Source: Bursaphelenchus xylophilus (taxonomy: Eukaryota; Nematoda; Chromadorea; Rhabditida; Aphelenchoididae). From it: a DNA stretch of 64,000 nucleotides. Every line of letters begins with the position of its first letter. The first letter of the stretch is position 1. This document shows, piece by piece, positions 34,036 through 43,909 of the stretch. The stretch spans positions 3,720,001 through 3,784,000 of the forward strand of contig CAJFCV020000001.1 of NCBI GenBank assembly GCA_904066235.2, given 5' to 3'. The notes beneath the pieces are model-generated. The model was not told where the DNA came from and did not search any database. It saw only the letters and a list, made by a program, of their open reading frames with translations. Position numbers and translations under genes: made by a program.

Positions 34036-34324
34036 CAACAATAACAGACGTTTTTCCCTGAAGAATAATTTGTATTCAGCTACACATTTTGCAGCAAGAT
34101 AATTGATATTTTTCTACGAACATTTCCGCCATAAACCCCCCTTCTACCCGGCTTGTAGCCGAGGTTCCCATGAACACCTGCTCGTCCATTCAAACGTTTC
34201 TCCTCCATAATTCCCACACATTTGTTTAGCTGAGGCCCTTACTCATTATGAACCTTCTGGGTTCTTCTTCATGCAGAATTTTTAAATTAAAAGTCGCTAC
34301 TGAGGGCTGTTAAAGATGCGCTTT

Positions 34325-34530
34325 TGACCATATCTCGGGCTTAGAAGTATGACCGTGCCGTTTTTTAGCTGTGTATTTTTTACGGGTAGAATAGAAGTTT
34401 TGGTGCATCTAGTAATATCACCTGAACGAACGTTGAAGCAGTGTCTAGTGATATATACTTCATGTGGTTAGGTTTATCAGAGCGGTTTTTATAGAGCTTC
34501 AAAGAAGACCAACTTTCATCTTGACCTCCT
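34325..34530. repeat. Direct repeat R2, copy a (partner at 36,525-36,716)
   Basis: GGCTTAGAAGTATGACCGTG and GTGGTTAGG with GCGGTTTTTATA recur in the same order at 36.5 kb, about 200 bp in all. No coding signal. Confidence 0.6.
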
Positions 34531-34700
34531 TTTTGGGATCGCGCTGTCAGCATAATAACAAACATCGCTTTGTTTTTCGGTCGATAAATCAAATGGAAAA
34601 GTACGCTGAATTTATCGGTGTAAAAGCATTTTAAAGATGTGGTTTGGTGCCCTACAGGTCATAGACAACATTAAATTTTTGGTTACTCTCCACAATGAGG

Positions 34701-34838
34701 TTCTGTCGGGAAAATAATGAGCACGATGTCGCTGAATTGTAAAGAAATTTGGTTTTTTCGCGAAACAATTCACTTGCCCCGCGGCGATGCGATTTTCGAT
34801 CCGACAGAGAGCTCATTATTTTCCCGACAGACTGATAT
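34701..34838. mobile_element. S1 MITE
   Basis: TTCTGTCGGGAAAATAATGA at the left and ATTATTTTCCCGACAGACTG at the right. Confidence 0.8.
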
Positions 34839-35410
34839 TTAATAGCGCTTTTGATCTAACGATAAGACTTCTTTTATTGTACACAATTTTCACAGGTAAT
34901 AAGTGGTAAACTACGTCGTTTTTAATCTCTAATATGTGTCAGACATCTTTTATAAACCGTCTTTTTAATTGAAGAAAACGTCACTCTGTTTCCGTATGAG
35001 AAAAACAAGGTTTAAAATCCGATTAAGATGTATGTATAATCCCTATCTTCTTCCTTCTCCTCGTCGTGTTTGCGGAGATTGTCTGCGTCTAGCATGTGTC
35101 AAGACTAAAATAGACGTGGCTAAAGGGAATACTGAGGAGCTACGATTTTGGGACGATGATACTTTTGGGTGAATCGATATGCCGTTGTATTCATTGGGGA
35201 GGCCAGAAGATGGCTTCGTTAGTATAAATAATACGACTGAAAAAGTGCTAGGATACTTTCTAAAAAGTGGTTATGGTCTTCGCCAAGTCTCCGCTGAGTC
35301 TTCGCCTACCATCCGCAGAGCATCCATCTGCTTTGCCAGGCAGATGGATGTGCCTCCCACAACTTTTTTCTGGTCGTCTCCGTTTGCCCTGCAAATCGCA
35401 TCGACTGTAT

Positions 35411-35563
35411 CAATCTGTCGGGAAAATAATGTGGATTTGTCACAACACATGTCTAGCCTCGCCGCAATCGCGCATCAAATCTCCAGCCGCGGCTGGCCAT
35501 CGCAAGACGATGACGGGATATTCCAAGGCGCGACAAATCCACATTATTTTCCCGACAAACTAA
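35411..35563. mobile_element. S2 MITE
   Basis: CAATCTGTCGGGAAAATAAT then GTGGATTTGTC at the left; CGACAAATCCACATTATTTT at the right. Core TCGCCGCAATCGCGCATCAA. Confidence 0.8.
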
Positions 35564-36189
35564 TACCATGCTTCCGAAAAAATATTGCTCTTCTGACCTC
35601 TAAATCCCTTCAAAAATAAAGTCTGCAGAGCCGAGAGGAGCACCTTTTAAGGTCACACGTCCTGCGGGCATGTCTGTCTCTCCTCCTATCCCTATAAGTC
35701 TTGTTGAGTCAGCGTTGTTTGTAATGCCTAAATCGTTGAGAAAATTTATCATTCGGAACTCCACCCCCGGCGAATCCATGGAGATTTTGTTCATCCTTTT
35801 GACCTCAAGACTTTAATATTTCATAAACAAAAAAAAACGGCATTTTTAAGCTGTAACAAACTGGTTTGTTCACTGTTCCGTCTGGTTTGTGCTGAACGGC
35901 GGTCGATTTTTTGTGCGATTTGTTACACATTGTACGGACTGTATGTTGATCTTTGGTATATTCTTGAATATGTTAGCGCATGGCTACCAGCTGCGGCTGA
36001 GACATGCAAAGATTATTTATAATGTATACATGTAGTGTATTTGTAATGTAGTCAGAGAATTTGGAGTGTAGGAAAAGATCTTCGACCATAACCGTCTGAT
36101 TTTTTTTTAGAAAATGTGATTTTGATAGTGACAACCCATACTGCTCTGTTTTAATACCATACGGTCCGCTTCTAAAATTGCTAGAGTGA

Positions 36190-36330
36190 ATACTGTGACG
36201 TGCACTGCAAAAATCAGGGTACAAGCGACAGCCCAAAAAAGTCATTTTCAGGGGGTGCACAGTGCAAAGTGAACTTTTTTTGGCGCAGTGCTTGTTGCAA
36301 GAACTCTAGCGACTTTACAAACGGACTAGT
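36190..36330. mobile_element. C-family element fragment with GCACAGTGC
   Basis: GGGTGCACAGTGCAAAGTGA (36254) and the right end GCGACTTTACAAACGGACTAG. The left end is not recognisable. Confidence 0.5.
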
Positions 36331-36524
36331 GAAAACCGAGTTCTTCTTCTGGACAATTCAATAGGAGCTGTCGATTCTTTTCGAAAACTCTCGGAGATTT
36401 CTACATGCGATTTTAAGATCCTATAGACATCTTAGAAGGCCCTTTTTTGCCCCAGTATATGTGGATAAACAATAATTCATCTGCACCAGGCCATTTTCCG
36501 GCTACGCCCTTGGTCTCATTCTAT

Positions 36525-36716
36525 TAGGCTTAGAAGTATGACCGTGCCGTTTTTTTGGTTGTGCCTTCTTTACAGGTAGAATTAAAGTTTTCGTGCATCT
36601 ATTAATATTTATCACCTGAAAGAACGTTGAAAGCGCTGTCTATTGATATATGCCTTGTGTGGTTAGGTGTATAGTAGCGGTTTTTATAAAGCTTCAAAGA
36701 TGACCACCTTTCGTCC
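36525..36716. repeat. Direct repeat R2, copy b
   Basis: Partner of 34325-34530. It ends about 450 bp before the start of NHR-B. Confidence 0.6.
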
Positions 36717-37166
36717 CAGAAAAATGCGACTTGCGGGAAACAATACGCCAAATTTCAAGCTATAAAGTTTGGAGCCACAAACGTGCCTTCTATTTACTTT
36801 CTTTGCAACCTCGTAACCTTTTTCTCAAACCTCGCGGAAGTCTGTGTTCTGTCGCGTGTTCTGCTTCGATCCCGCCTGAGCAAAACATTTTGTTTTGTTT
36901 TCGCGAAAACAACGCGAATCCCTTCACCGACTCCCGGCGTTTTCAGCCCCCGATTTCCATCGACATATCAGCGGAGAGGCGGCGCGTTTTGTGCTGTACT
37001 TTGTGGGCAGCCGTAGTCTTTGATGATTTAAAGACCGATCGGAAAAGCCCCGCGATTTGTAGGGAGCAACTCTTCCTTTTTTTCCTTCTCGCCCTCTTCC
37101 ACTTCCAAAACATCGCCGCTGTTCGGGTCGTGGGCTCGAGACTTGAAGCGCGCCCTTTCACGTGAG

Positions 37167-40100
37167 ATGTCCGAGAAGTCGGAGCAGGAAGAGTCGACCT
37201 CAACGCACGACGAATGCCGCGTCTGTGGGACCACGCCGGCCTCCTCGCACTTCGGGATCAACTCGTGTCGCAGCTGTGAGTTTAGCGTCGGAATTGACGC
37301 GCTTTGACGGGACCTTAGGGACCTCTGATATGAGTTTATATTGCTGTTTTAGGCGCCGCATTCTTCCGTCGATCCATTGTGTTGAATCGAAAGTATAGCT
37401 GTCGATTTGGAGGAGAATGTGATATTGAAAAAGGTATGGTAAATTTGCATTCATTGTGAGATATATGATTTTTAATTCAGTAGCTTCTCCGTTGACTATG
37501 AGTTAAAAATGTAAATTGATGACAAATTTCAGACGCCCGCACGACGTGCGCTCATTGCCGGCTAAAGAAATGCTTGACCATGGGAATGGAGACGAAAAGT
37601 AAGTGTTTTATGATTTGTTTTTCTGCGTGTAGGCAAAAAGTGATGACAAAAACAAAGCTGAAGCGAGCACTGGTGTTTTAAAGCTGGGCTGAAGGATTTG
37701 CATTACTGCATTTTTTCAAAATTTTGTCGCAAAGCGCCTTGGAATCGCCCATTTTCGCATTGCGACGGCTAGCCACAGCTGGATATTCGATGGGTAACTG
37801 CAAACTTTTTTCGACGAGGCGAAAAATCTCGATACGACGAGCCGCCACTATTTTCCCGACAGGCTGACGGAACAATAGTTTTTTGGCCCTATTTAGCTTC
37901 TTAGATTATGACAATAACTTTATATTTCCAATCTCTAGCCATCATGTTTCAGATATCCGCCACTACTTCGACAAGAATGGTCCCCGCTCTGCGCGCAGTT
38001 CGATCAGCCACTCCGAGAAGTCGGAACGAATCTACAAGACTTCTCCCGTCCCCACTCCCCCGAGCGCCCCACAACAAGTGGATCCGCATATGCCAAGTCT
38101 AGTTACTGGATATCGCAAGTACTTGGAGGACACAAAGACCTTGTACATTGCGTTGCATCCAGAGAACGTTTTCACTCAGGAAATCACCTTCAAGCTGGTC
38201 ACCATCGAAGAGCACGCACAGTTCGATCGCGCCTGCATCGTGTACTATGTGAAGATGCTGAACGAGTATTTCCGGCCGTTCATCGACTTTACAAGAGAGG
38301 AAAAGGTAAGTTGAAGTGGAGAAAATGTTGATTTGAGTGGTTTGGTAGTTGTGGGCCGTTGGCCGAGTGTTGGACATGCTCGATTCTTTCAAATTTAGCA
38401 AATGCTTTCAAATTAGGTTGTCGGGAAAATAATCAGAGCAATTTCACTGCGCCGATCGTGTCGCTGCAGTGAAAAGCAATTTTATTTTGCCGCGACACAA
38501 TTAATTTCCTAGGCAGCGATGCGATTTTTTATGCGGCACAGAATGTTCATTATTTTCCCGACAGACTAATATGTGCTTTCATAAATTACTAAAAGCTTAG
38601 CTTGCAATTTTAAGTTATTTCCACCATTTTAGTAAGCAATTTTGGCAAATGGGAGAGTACTTCTCCTACTCAACATCTTTCTCTGATTTTTCGCGTTTGT
38701 TGCCGTAACTTCCGTTTTTGCGCTGGCCACGTCCACTGTTGCGAACGAAAGATCCTAATTTTTTTGGAAAATTGTTTATCGTATAACAAAAACGGAAAGC
38801 AAATAGGAGAAGGGAGATAAGTTTTTGGTCTATTTGAACCCACAAACCTCGCCTGTTTTTTTGGAAAAGCGATCCTCGTGGCTCACAGTAGAAATGATCC
38901 CGTAACGGTTGTTGGTCGCGCAAAGTAATGTCGCGACGCCGGCCGCACCCTGCGAAAATATGTTAAGACTTTTTGGCGCACTTTTCTTTAAATTTTGCAC
39001 ACACGTCGGGTATGGACTAGATATCAATTCCTGAAAGTTTTAGCTCGCGCTTTGCGGGCGCCGCCGAGATATCGAACGATTTTTTGCCGCCGAGAGAGCA
39101 CGCTCAACGTGGAGAGCGGTCAGAGAGAAATGCGCTTTTCGGCCATAACTTTGGCAGTTTCGTGCGGAAAAATTTGATTTTTTGTAGAAACATTATTCTT
39201 TACGGTAGAAATAGGCATGAAAGTTTTCGTGCCGAAATTCGGCAAAAAGTCCTAAATTTTCGCCGACTTTTGATCTAAAAATCTCGGTTGTTTCTGCAAA
39301 GCGCGAGCTAGGATTTTCGCATATACCTTAGATAAAATTATTCTAAATTTGTGGCAAGTTTCATCAAAATCTGAGCGTCGCACTTGGAGTACTTCCCCTG
39401 TTAGTAAAATAATATGCCAAATTTCATCCGATATATATCGAAGTGTCGTTTCAGATGACGATTGTCGAGAAGTACCATTTATTCTTCAGTCTGCTGAATC
39501 AGAACTACCTGAACACTCTGTACTTCTCCGATGACAAATCCAAATTGCTACTGAGCTACGGGAATTACGTGGTTCGCAATGGATGTGCGCATTTCTTCTC
39601 AAAAACAACAACTGACATCGACAGGTGAGCCCTACTATAATGTTTTGTTGTTCTTTGCCGAAAAATAGGAAATGTTTCGTCGACAAATTCAGCCGTTTTG
39701 TAACGAGAACTAATTCAAGAATAGTGTTGCCAGGTCCTTCGTCAACGTCAGAGACAAGTTCCACAAGATCGCGGACAAGTTCATTCATGTGAGGCCGGAT
39801 GAGACGGAGGTTGCCGCGCTGGCTGGGATATTGCTGTGGAGGGAAGGTGAGAAAAAAATTTTGTTAATATCAGTCTGTCGGGAAAATAACGGCGGATCGT
39901 CGCATCAAAATGTCTCGCCTCACCGCTATCGCGCGATAAATCTCCAGCTTCGGCAGCCGTCGCAAAGCGATGATGGGCGATTCCGAGGAGCGACGATCCG
40001 CCGTTATTTTCCCGACAGACTGATATACATTCTTAATTATCATAAGCAGAATGTATAATATATCAGTTTGTCGGGAAAATAATGTGGATTTTTGGCGCCT

Positions 40101-41046
40101 TGGAATTTAATTGCTTTGCGACGGTTAACCGTCGCTGGAGATTTGTTGCGTGACTCTGACGAGGGGAAAAATTTTGCCGCGACAAATCCACATTATTTTT
40201 CCGACAGACTGATATATATGTATGTGTGTTACCGTTGGGTACAAAAAGTTCTGAAAAGTTACCGCTGCTGCAGAAAAGATCATATCAGTCTGTCGGAAAA
40301 ATAATGTGGATTTGAAATCAGTGTGTCGGGAAAATAATGTGGATTCGGATCCTGCTCATACCGCAACAACGTACATCGCTTGAATTATCGAATGATCGGA
40401 AAAATAGGAATTGCGGGCGACAAAATCCAAAAAAACCAATTGCACCGTGCAAACCCACTTTTTGGGCCGGGCGCACAGTGCAAGATCAATTTTTCAAAGA
40501 GCGACAAAATTAACGAAATTATCGCCCCACATGCACAGTGCAGAATCACAAAATTTTCCCAGGACTTTTTTGTCACGATTATAATCTCAGTCTGTCGGGA
40601 AAATAATGTGGATTTGTTGCGCTTTGGACTCATTTCATCATTGTTTTGGGAAGGGCTAGCCGCTGCTAGAGGTTTAGCTGCGACGAAGGGAGAAATTTTT
40701 TCTGATAAATCCACTTTATTTTCCCGACAAACTGATAATTTTGAGTCTAAAATACGATATAATTTCATTACTACAGTTTTCTACAAGCTCTATTCTTATT
40801 TTTTTAGCAAACTCCCTGTATCCGGACCGCGGCTACGACCTGATTTTGGAGCAAATCCTTGCCGAGCTTTGCGAATACTGCAAGTTGAAGTATGGCACGT
40901 TGACGTACGGCTTGAAGTTTGGCACTCTGATGTGCCTACTCCGCGACCTCGAAGACTCTTCGGCCACGCTGAACGAGAGCATGTTCATGGGCATCTTGAT
41001 TGTGGACAAGTTCCCTCCGGCGAACATTCGGACCATTTTCACTTGA
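37167..41046 (+). CDS. Nuclear hormone receptor (NHR-B)
   Basis: Exons 37167..37275, 37353..37433, 37533..37598, 37953..38305, 39455..39624, 39734..39846, 40808..41046; 376 aa. DBD Cys at 17, 20, 34, 37 (finger 1) with CRSCAAFFRRS. Finger 2 reads CRFGGEC..CAHC and keeps all four ligands. The hinge (about 90-125) is Ser/Pro-rich. The LBD has LVTGYRKYLEDTKTLYIA, FSLLNQNYLNTLYFSDD and VRPDETEVAALAGILLWRE. The last exon is the most diverged of the six (KLKYGTLTYGLKFGTLMCLL ... NIRTIFT), so its AF-2 end may differ. Introns 3, 4 and 6 are lengthened by S MITEs and a D element. Confidence 0.93.
37700..37867. mobile_element. S3 MITE, left end worn away, NHR-B intron 3
   Basis: The right end GCCGCCACTATTTTCCCGAC and the core CTTGGAATCGCCC with GCGACGGCTAGCC are clear. 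The left TIR is not. Confidence 0.55.
38416..38570. mobile_element. S1 MITE, NHR-B intron 4
   Basis: AGGTTGTCGGGAAAATAATC at the left and ATTATTTTCCCGACAGACTA at the right. Confidence 0.75.
38965..39401. mobile_element. D-family element, NHR-B intron 4
   Basis: Right end CTGAGCGTCGCACTTGGAGT then ACTTCCCCTG. The left end is reduced to GCGCACTTTTCTTTAAATTT. The interior matches other D copies (TTGATCTAAAAATCTCGGTT). Confidence 0.65.
39871..40024. mobile_element. S3 MITE, NHR-B intron 6
   Basis: CAGTCTGTCGGGAAAATAAC then GGCGGATCGTC at the left; GACGATCCGCCGTTATTTTC at the right, with TATA flanks. This is the reference copy for type S3. Confidence 0.85.
40065..40213. mobile_element. S2 MITE, NHR-B intron 6
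   Basis: CAGTTTGTCGGGAAAATAAT then GTGGATTTT at the left; AATCCACATTATTTTTCCGA at the right. Confidence 0.8.
40285..40348. mobile_element. Two S2 left ends in tandem, NHR-B intron 6
   Basis: CAGTCTGTCGGAAAAATAAT then GTGGATTTG and, 33 bases on, CAGTGTGTCGGGAAAATAAT then GTGGATTCGG. Neither has its own right end nearby. Confidence 0.6.
40588..40738. mobile_element. S2 MITE, NHR-B intron 6
   Basis: CAGTCTGTCGGGAAAATAAT at the left and CCACTTTATTTTCCCGACAA at the right. Upstream of it, GCAC-N-GTGC words occur at about 40442, 40473 and 40531. Confidence 0.8.
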
Positions 41047-41199
41047 GATTCGCGTTGTACACAGTTGTTAATTGTTGTAATTTGAGGAAAAGCTGAACAG
41101 ATTTTTAAGTAAATTATTTATTTTTAATTGCTTATGCGAAAGTAATAGCTTGCTCTGCCGAAACGACGGAGGTTTTTAGAACGAAATCCGGAAAAAATG

Positions 41200-41485
41200 T
41201 GATGATTTTTCGCGAATTTTGGCACCCCATAAAGGGCACTTTTCCCATAAAAAAAATTTTTTTAGCAAGATACTAGCAAATTTATGATCAAAAAGTGTAT
41301 TTATCTCTGCCCCCCCCCCCTCCGCATTTCGCACACTCTCTCGTCGACGAGGTTTGTTGAATATCTCGGCGGCCCCTGGAATTCGCGAGCTAAAATTTTT
41401 AGGAGTTACCACGTGGCCCATGCTCGAAGTGTGTCCAAAATATAAAAAAAAACTTTGAGTGCGGCACTTGAGGTACTTCCCATGC
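41200..41485. mobile_element. Partial D-family element
   Basis: The right end GCGGCACTTGAGGTACTTCC and the interior ATATCTCGGCGGCCCC then GCGAGCTAAAATTTTTAGGA match D. The left end is missing. Confidence 0.5.
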
Positions 41486-41518
41486 ATGATTTTGGCTGTA
41501 AAACCCGTATATCTCCCG

Positions 41519-41670
41519 ACTATCAGACTATCAAAAATAATGTGGATTCGTCCTGCCTTGGAATCCACCCATCATCGCTTTGCAACGGCTAGCCGCAGAT
41601 TTGGTGCTCGACTGCGACAAGTCGCCCCATTTTCCTGCAACAAATCCACATTATTTTCCCGACAGACCGA
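41519..41670. mobile_element. S2 MITE
   Basis: Left end worn (CTATCAAAAATAATGTGGAT), right end intact (CCACATTATTTTCCCGACAG). Core GGAATCCACCCATCATCGCT. Confidence 0.75.
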
Positions 41671-41746
41671 GAACAAAATTTAGCAAAATTTGTCTCTAAA
41701 ATTTGTGAAATCTGCGTGTCGTCGCAGTTTGAAAAATTCTTTTGTA

Positions 41747-42989
41747 CAGGGTGCGGCAAAAAAATGGAAACTTTTTTCATGGGGTCCTGATGCAAAAATT
41801 TTTAAGTACAACAAAATTATTTTCATACCATTAAATTCTACGCAGCTTTCTCTCCTAGACCTTATAATTTCATGTCCATATCGGTTTATTAACATTCTTT
41901 TTTTGAATGACAAACAGAGGGACCTCGATTTCGGACCTGTTTTTTTACCTGTGCGAACTGTTAATTTGCCCGGCATAGAAAGCACGTTGTGTCCAAAGTA
42001 ATCACACAATGCAGGGAGCTTTTTGACAATTTTAAGCGTCCAGTAAGCGAAAGAAAACGCACCGCCAACACTTCTGCCAGCCGCGGAGTCGTCAATAGCG
42101 AAATCCGTCGATTTCGAGAAAAAATTGCCCGTGAGACCGGCATCAGCGACCAACCAGTCGGCCAAATAGCTAAAAATCAACTCAAAGTCTCCCCACGCAA
42201 GGTCTGAAATGCCCAACTCCTAATCGGCAAGATCAAGCCCGTACGCCAGAAAAAATGCCGAAAATTCCGACGTCGGGCCGCAGGTCCGCGATGGGAGCGC
42301 ATTCCCTTCGCGGTGCAATCTCTGGCGGGTGCACAACCAACAGAACGTCATAGTCCAATCCGATGAGGCCCCCCGCACGTCGGCTAACGACGAACACCGT
42401 CAAAATAAGGGCCGTCATCGCCTAAGGCGGAATTTGTGCCAGCGGCAAGAATTCCGAGATTTTTGTGGATCAAAAGGGCAAAATTCTAGCGCCACGTTAA
42501 CCTCGATTTCCTCATGCTTCTGTTGGCTCAGTAGAACCTTGGCAGCCTAAATTTGGCGTTCCAACAAGACTCAGCGCCGACTCACAGGGCAACAACGAGT
42601 CAAGACCGATTTTGAGACCGATTTTCCCGATTTCACCCCGTCTGCGAAAAGAGCGCCTGCTCGCCGGGTATATTTCCAATGGACTGTAATTTTTTTTTCA
42701 ATTGGAGGCCAGCATCTGTACTACACGCCACAAAAGTTTAGAGTCGCAAAGTAATCGCTGCGTCAAGAACGGGACCGATTTCCCCGAAAAAACCTGCGGC
42801 CAAAAGGCCAAAATTTTAAGTCACGTTTGGAGCTCTATATCGCCACCAAAAGCAGCCACGGTAAAACGGGTTGAATATGTTATAAACAATGCTCTATGTT
42901 ATTGAAGATGACCGTTACTTTTGCGGAATTTGGATTGCTAGGAAAAATATAGCTATAAAAATAAGTTTCCATTTTTTTGCCGCACCCTG
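41747..42989 (+). mobile_element. Degenerate mariner transposon (1,243 bp)
   Basis: Inverted ends CAGGGTGCGGCAAAAAAATG and CATTTTTTTGCCGCACCCTG, flanked by TA on both sides. The plus strand keeps traces of a mariner transposase: KRPVSERKRTANTSASRGVV and REKIARETGISDQPVGQIAK (HTH region), and later FQQDSAPTHRA, the conserved block before the catalytic second Asp. Several stops and frame breaks show it is dead. Confidence 0.85.
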
Positions 42990-43250
42990 TAAATACATTT
43001 TTTAACTTGCGTGGGTCCCAAGCGTGCAACGTGATCCCTGAATGTTCTTGGCAATCCTCTGTTTGTGTCATCATTTGATAGGGTCTTTGGCGGGGCACAC
43101 CCTCCGCTAATGTTGATATAGGCGCATTATTCGTCAACAATTGCGACAAAATACTAGAGTTTGTGCTTGACAATTCGTGTGTCCTTAGTAGGCCAAAAGT
43201 TCGAACAATTATACATATTATACATAAAAATATTTGAGGAATCAACATAT

Positions 43251-43402
43251 CTGGCTGTCGGGAAAATAATGTGGATTTGGGGGCAGAAAAAAAGTCTCGC
43301 CTCGTCGAGAGTCGCGCAATTCATCTGCAGCCATGGCCAGCAAAGCGATGATGGGCGATTCCAAGGCGCGACGAATCCACATTATTTTCCCGACATACTG
43401 GT
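43251..43402. mobile_element. S2 MITE
   Basis: CTGGCTGTCGGGAAAATAAT at the left and ATTATTTTCCCGACATACTG at the right. Confidence 0.8.
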
Positions 43403-43476
43403 ATACCGCCGAAAATGCACAATGCCAAAAAGGTATGTGTGGGTCCAAATTCACTGTGGAAAACACTGTTTACAAG

Positions 43477-43602
43477 CAGCTGTCGGGAAAATAATGAACA
43501 ATGTCGCTGCGCCAATCGTGTTGCTGAGTTGAAACGCAGTTTGATTTTGCCGCGACACTTATCATTTTCTTGCAATTTCACTACTTTCCCGACAGATTGA
43601 TA
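43477..43602. mobile_element. S1 MITE
   Basis: CAGCTGTCGGGAAAATAATG at the left and CACTACTTTCCCGACAGATT at the right. Short core. Confidence 0.75.
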
Positions 43603-43909
43603 TATTACATATGCCACAATTGCTTCGTATTTACCCCCAAGGCAAATTTGATTATCACCAAATCACTGTTGAGAAAAGTTAATTTATCGCCGACTCTCCG
43701 CATTTGATGTTATATTTCTTTCCGTAAGATTTGGTTATCTGCACCAAACGTATTGCCTCTTTGTTTGAAGGATTCAAACTACAGAAAAACTGTTCCCCCG
43801 TCTGTAGTTTATTCCCCAATTTTTGGGAAATCAGCGGAGCAAGAGCTGTGTCATTCCCCGTCCCCTCTGTATTCTCAAGTCGCCTTCTTTTCTCCCGTTT
43901 ATTTCGTCG

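Larger units (their letters stand above)
28557..37166. other. Gene-poor interval with membrane-protein fragments and repeats
   Basis: 8.6 kb between the chemoreceptor and NHR-B. Apart from the two membrane-protein fragments listed separately, it holds S MITEs (29677, 31034, 33280, 33901, 34701, 35411), E, F, C and D elements, and a direct repeat pair (34325 and 36525). No intact gene was found. Confidence 0.6.
41047..43909. other. Intergenic between NHR-B and NHR-C, filled by elements
   Basis: 3' flank of NHR-B, a partial D element (about 41200-41485), an S2 MITE, a degenerate mariner, two more S MITEs and about 300 bp of plain 5' flank before NHR-C. No other gene. Confidence 0.6.

Noticed and set aside
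34969..35172. Possible decayed receptor DNA-binding exon (CGDCLRLACVKTK)
   Set aside because: It faintly recalls finger 2 of the NHR genes but lacks the spacing of the cysteines and flanking splice sites. Too weak to call.
41747..42989. Active mariner transposase
   Set aside because: The transposase frame has multiple stops and shifts; only the ends and scattered motifs remain.
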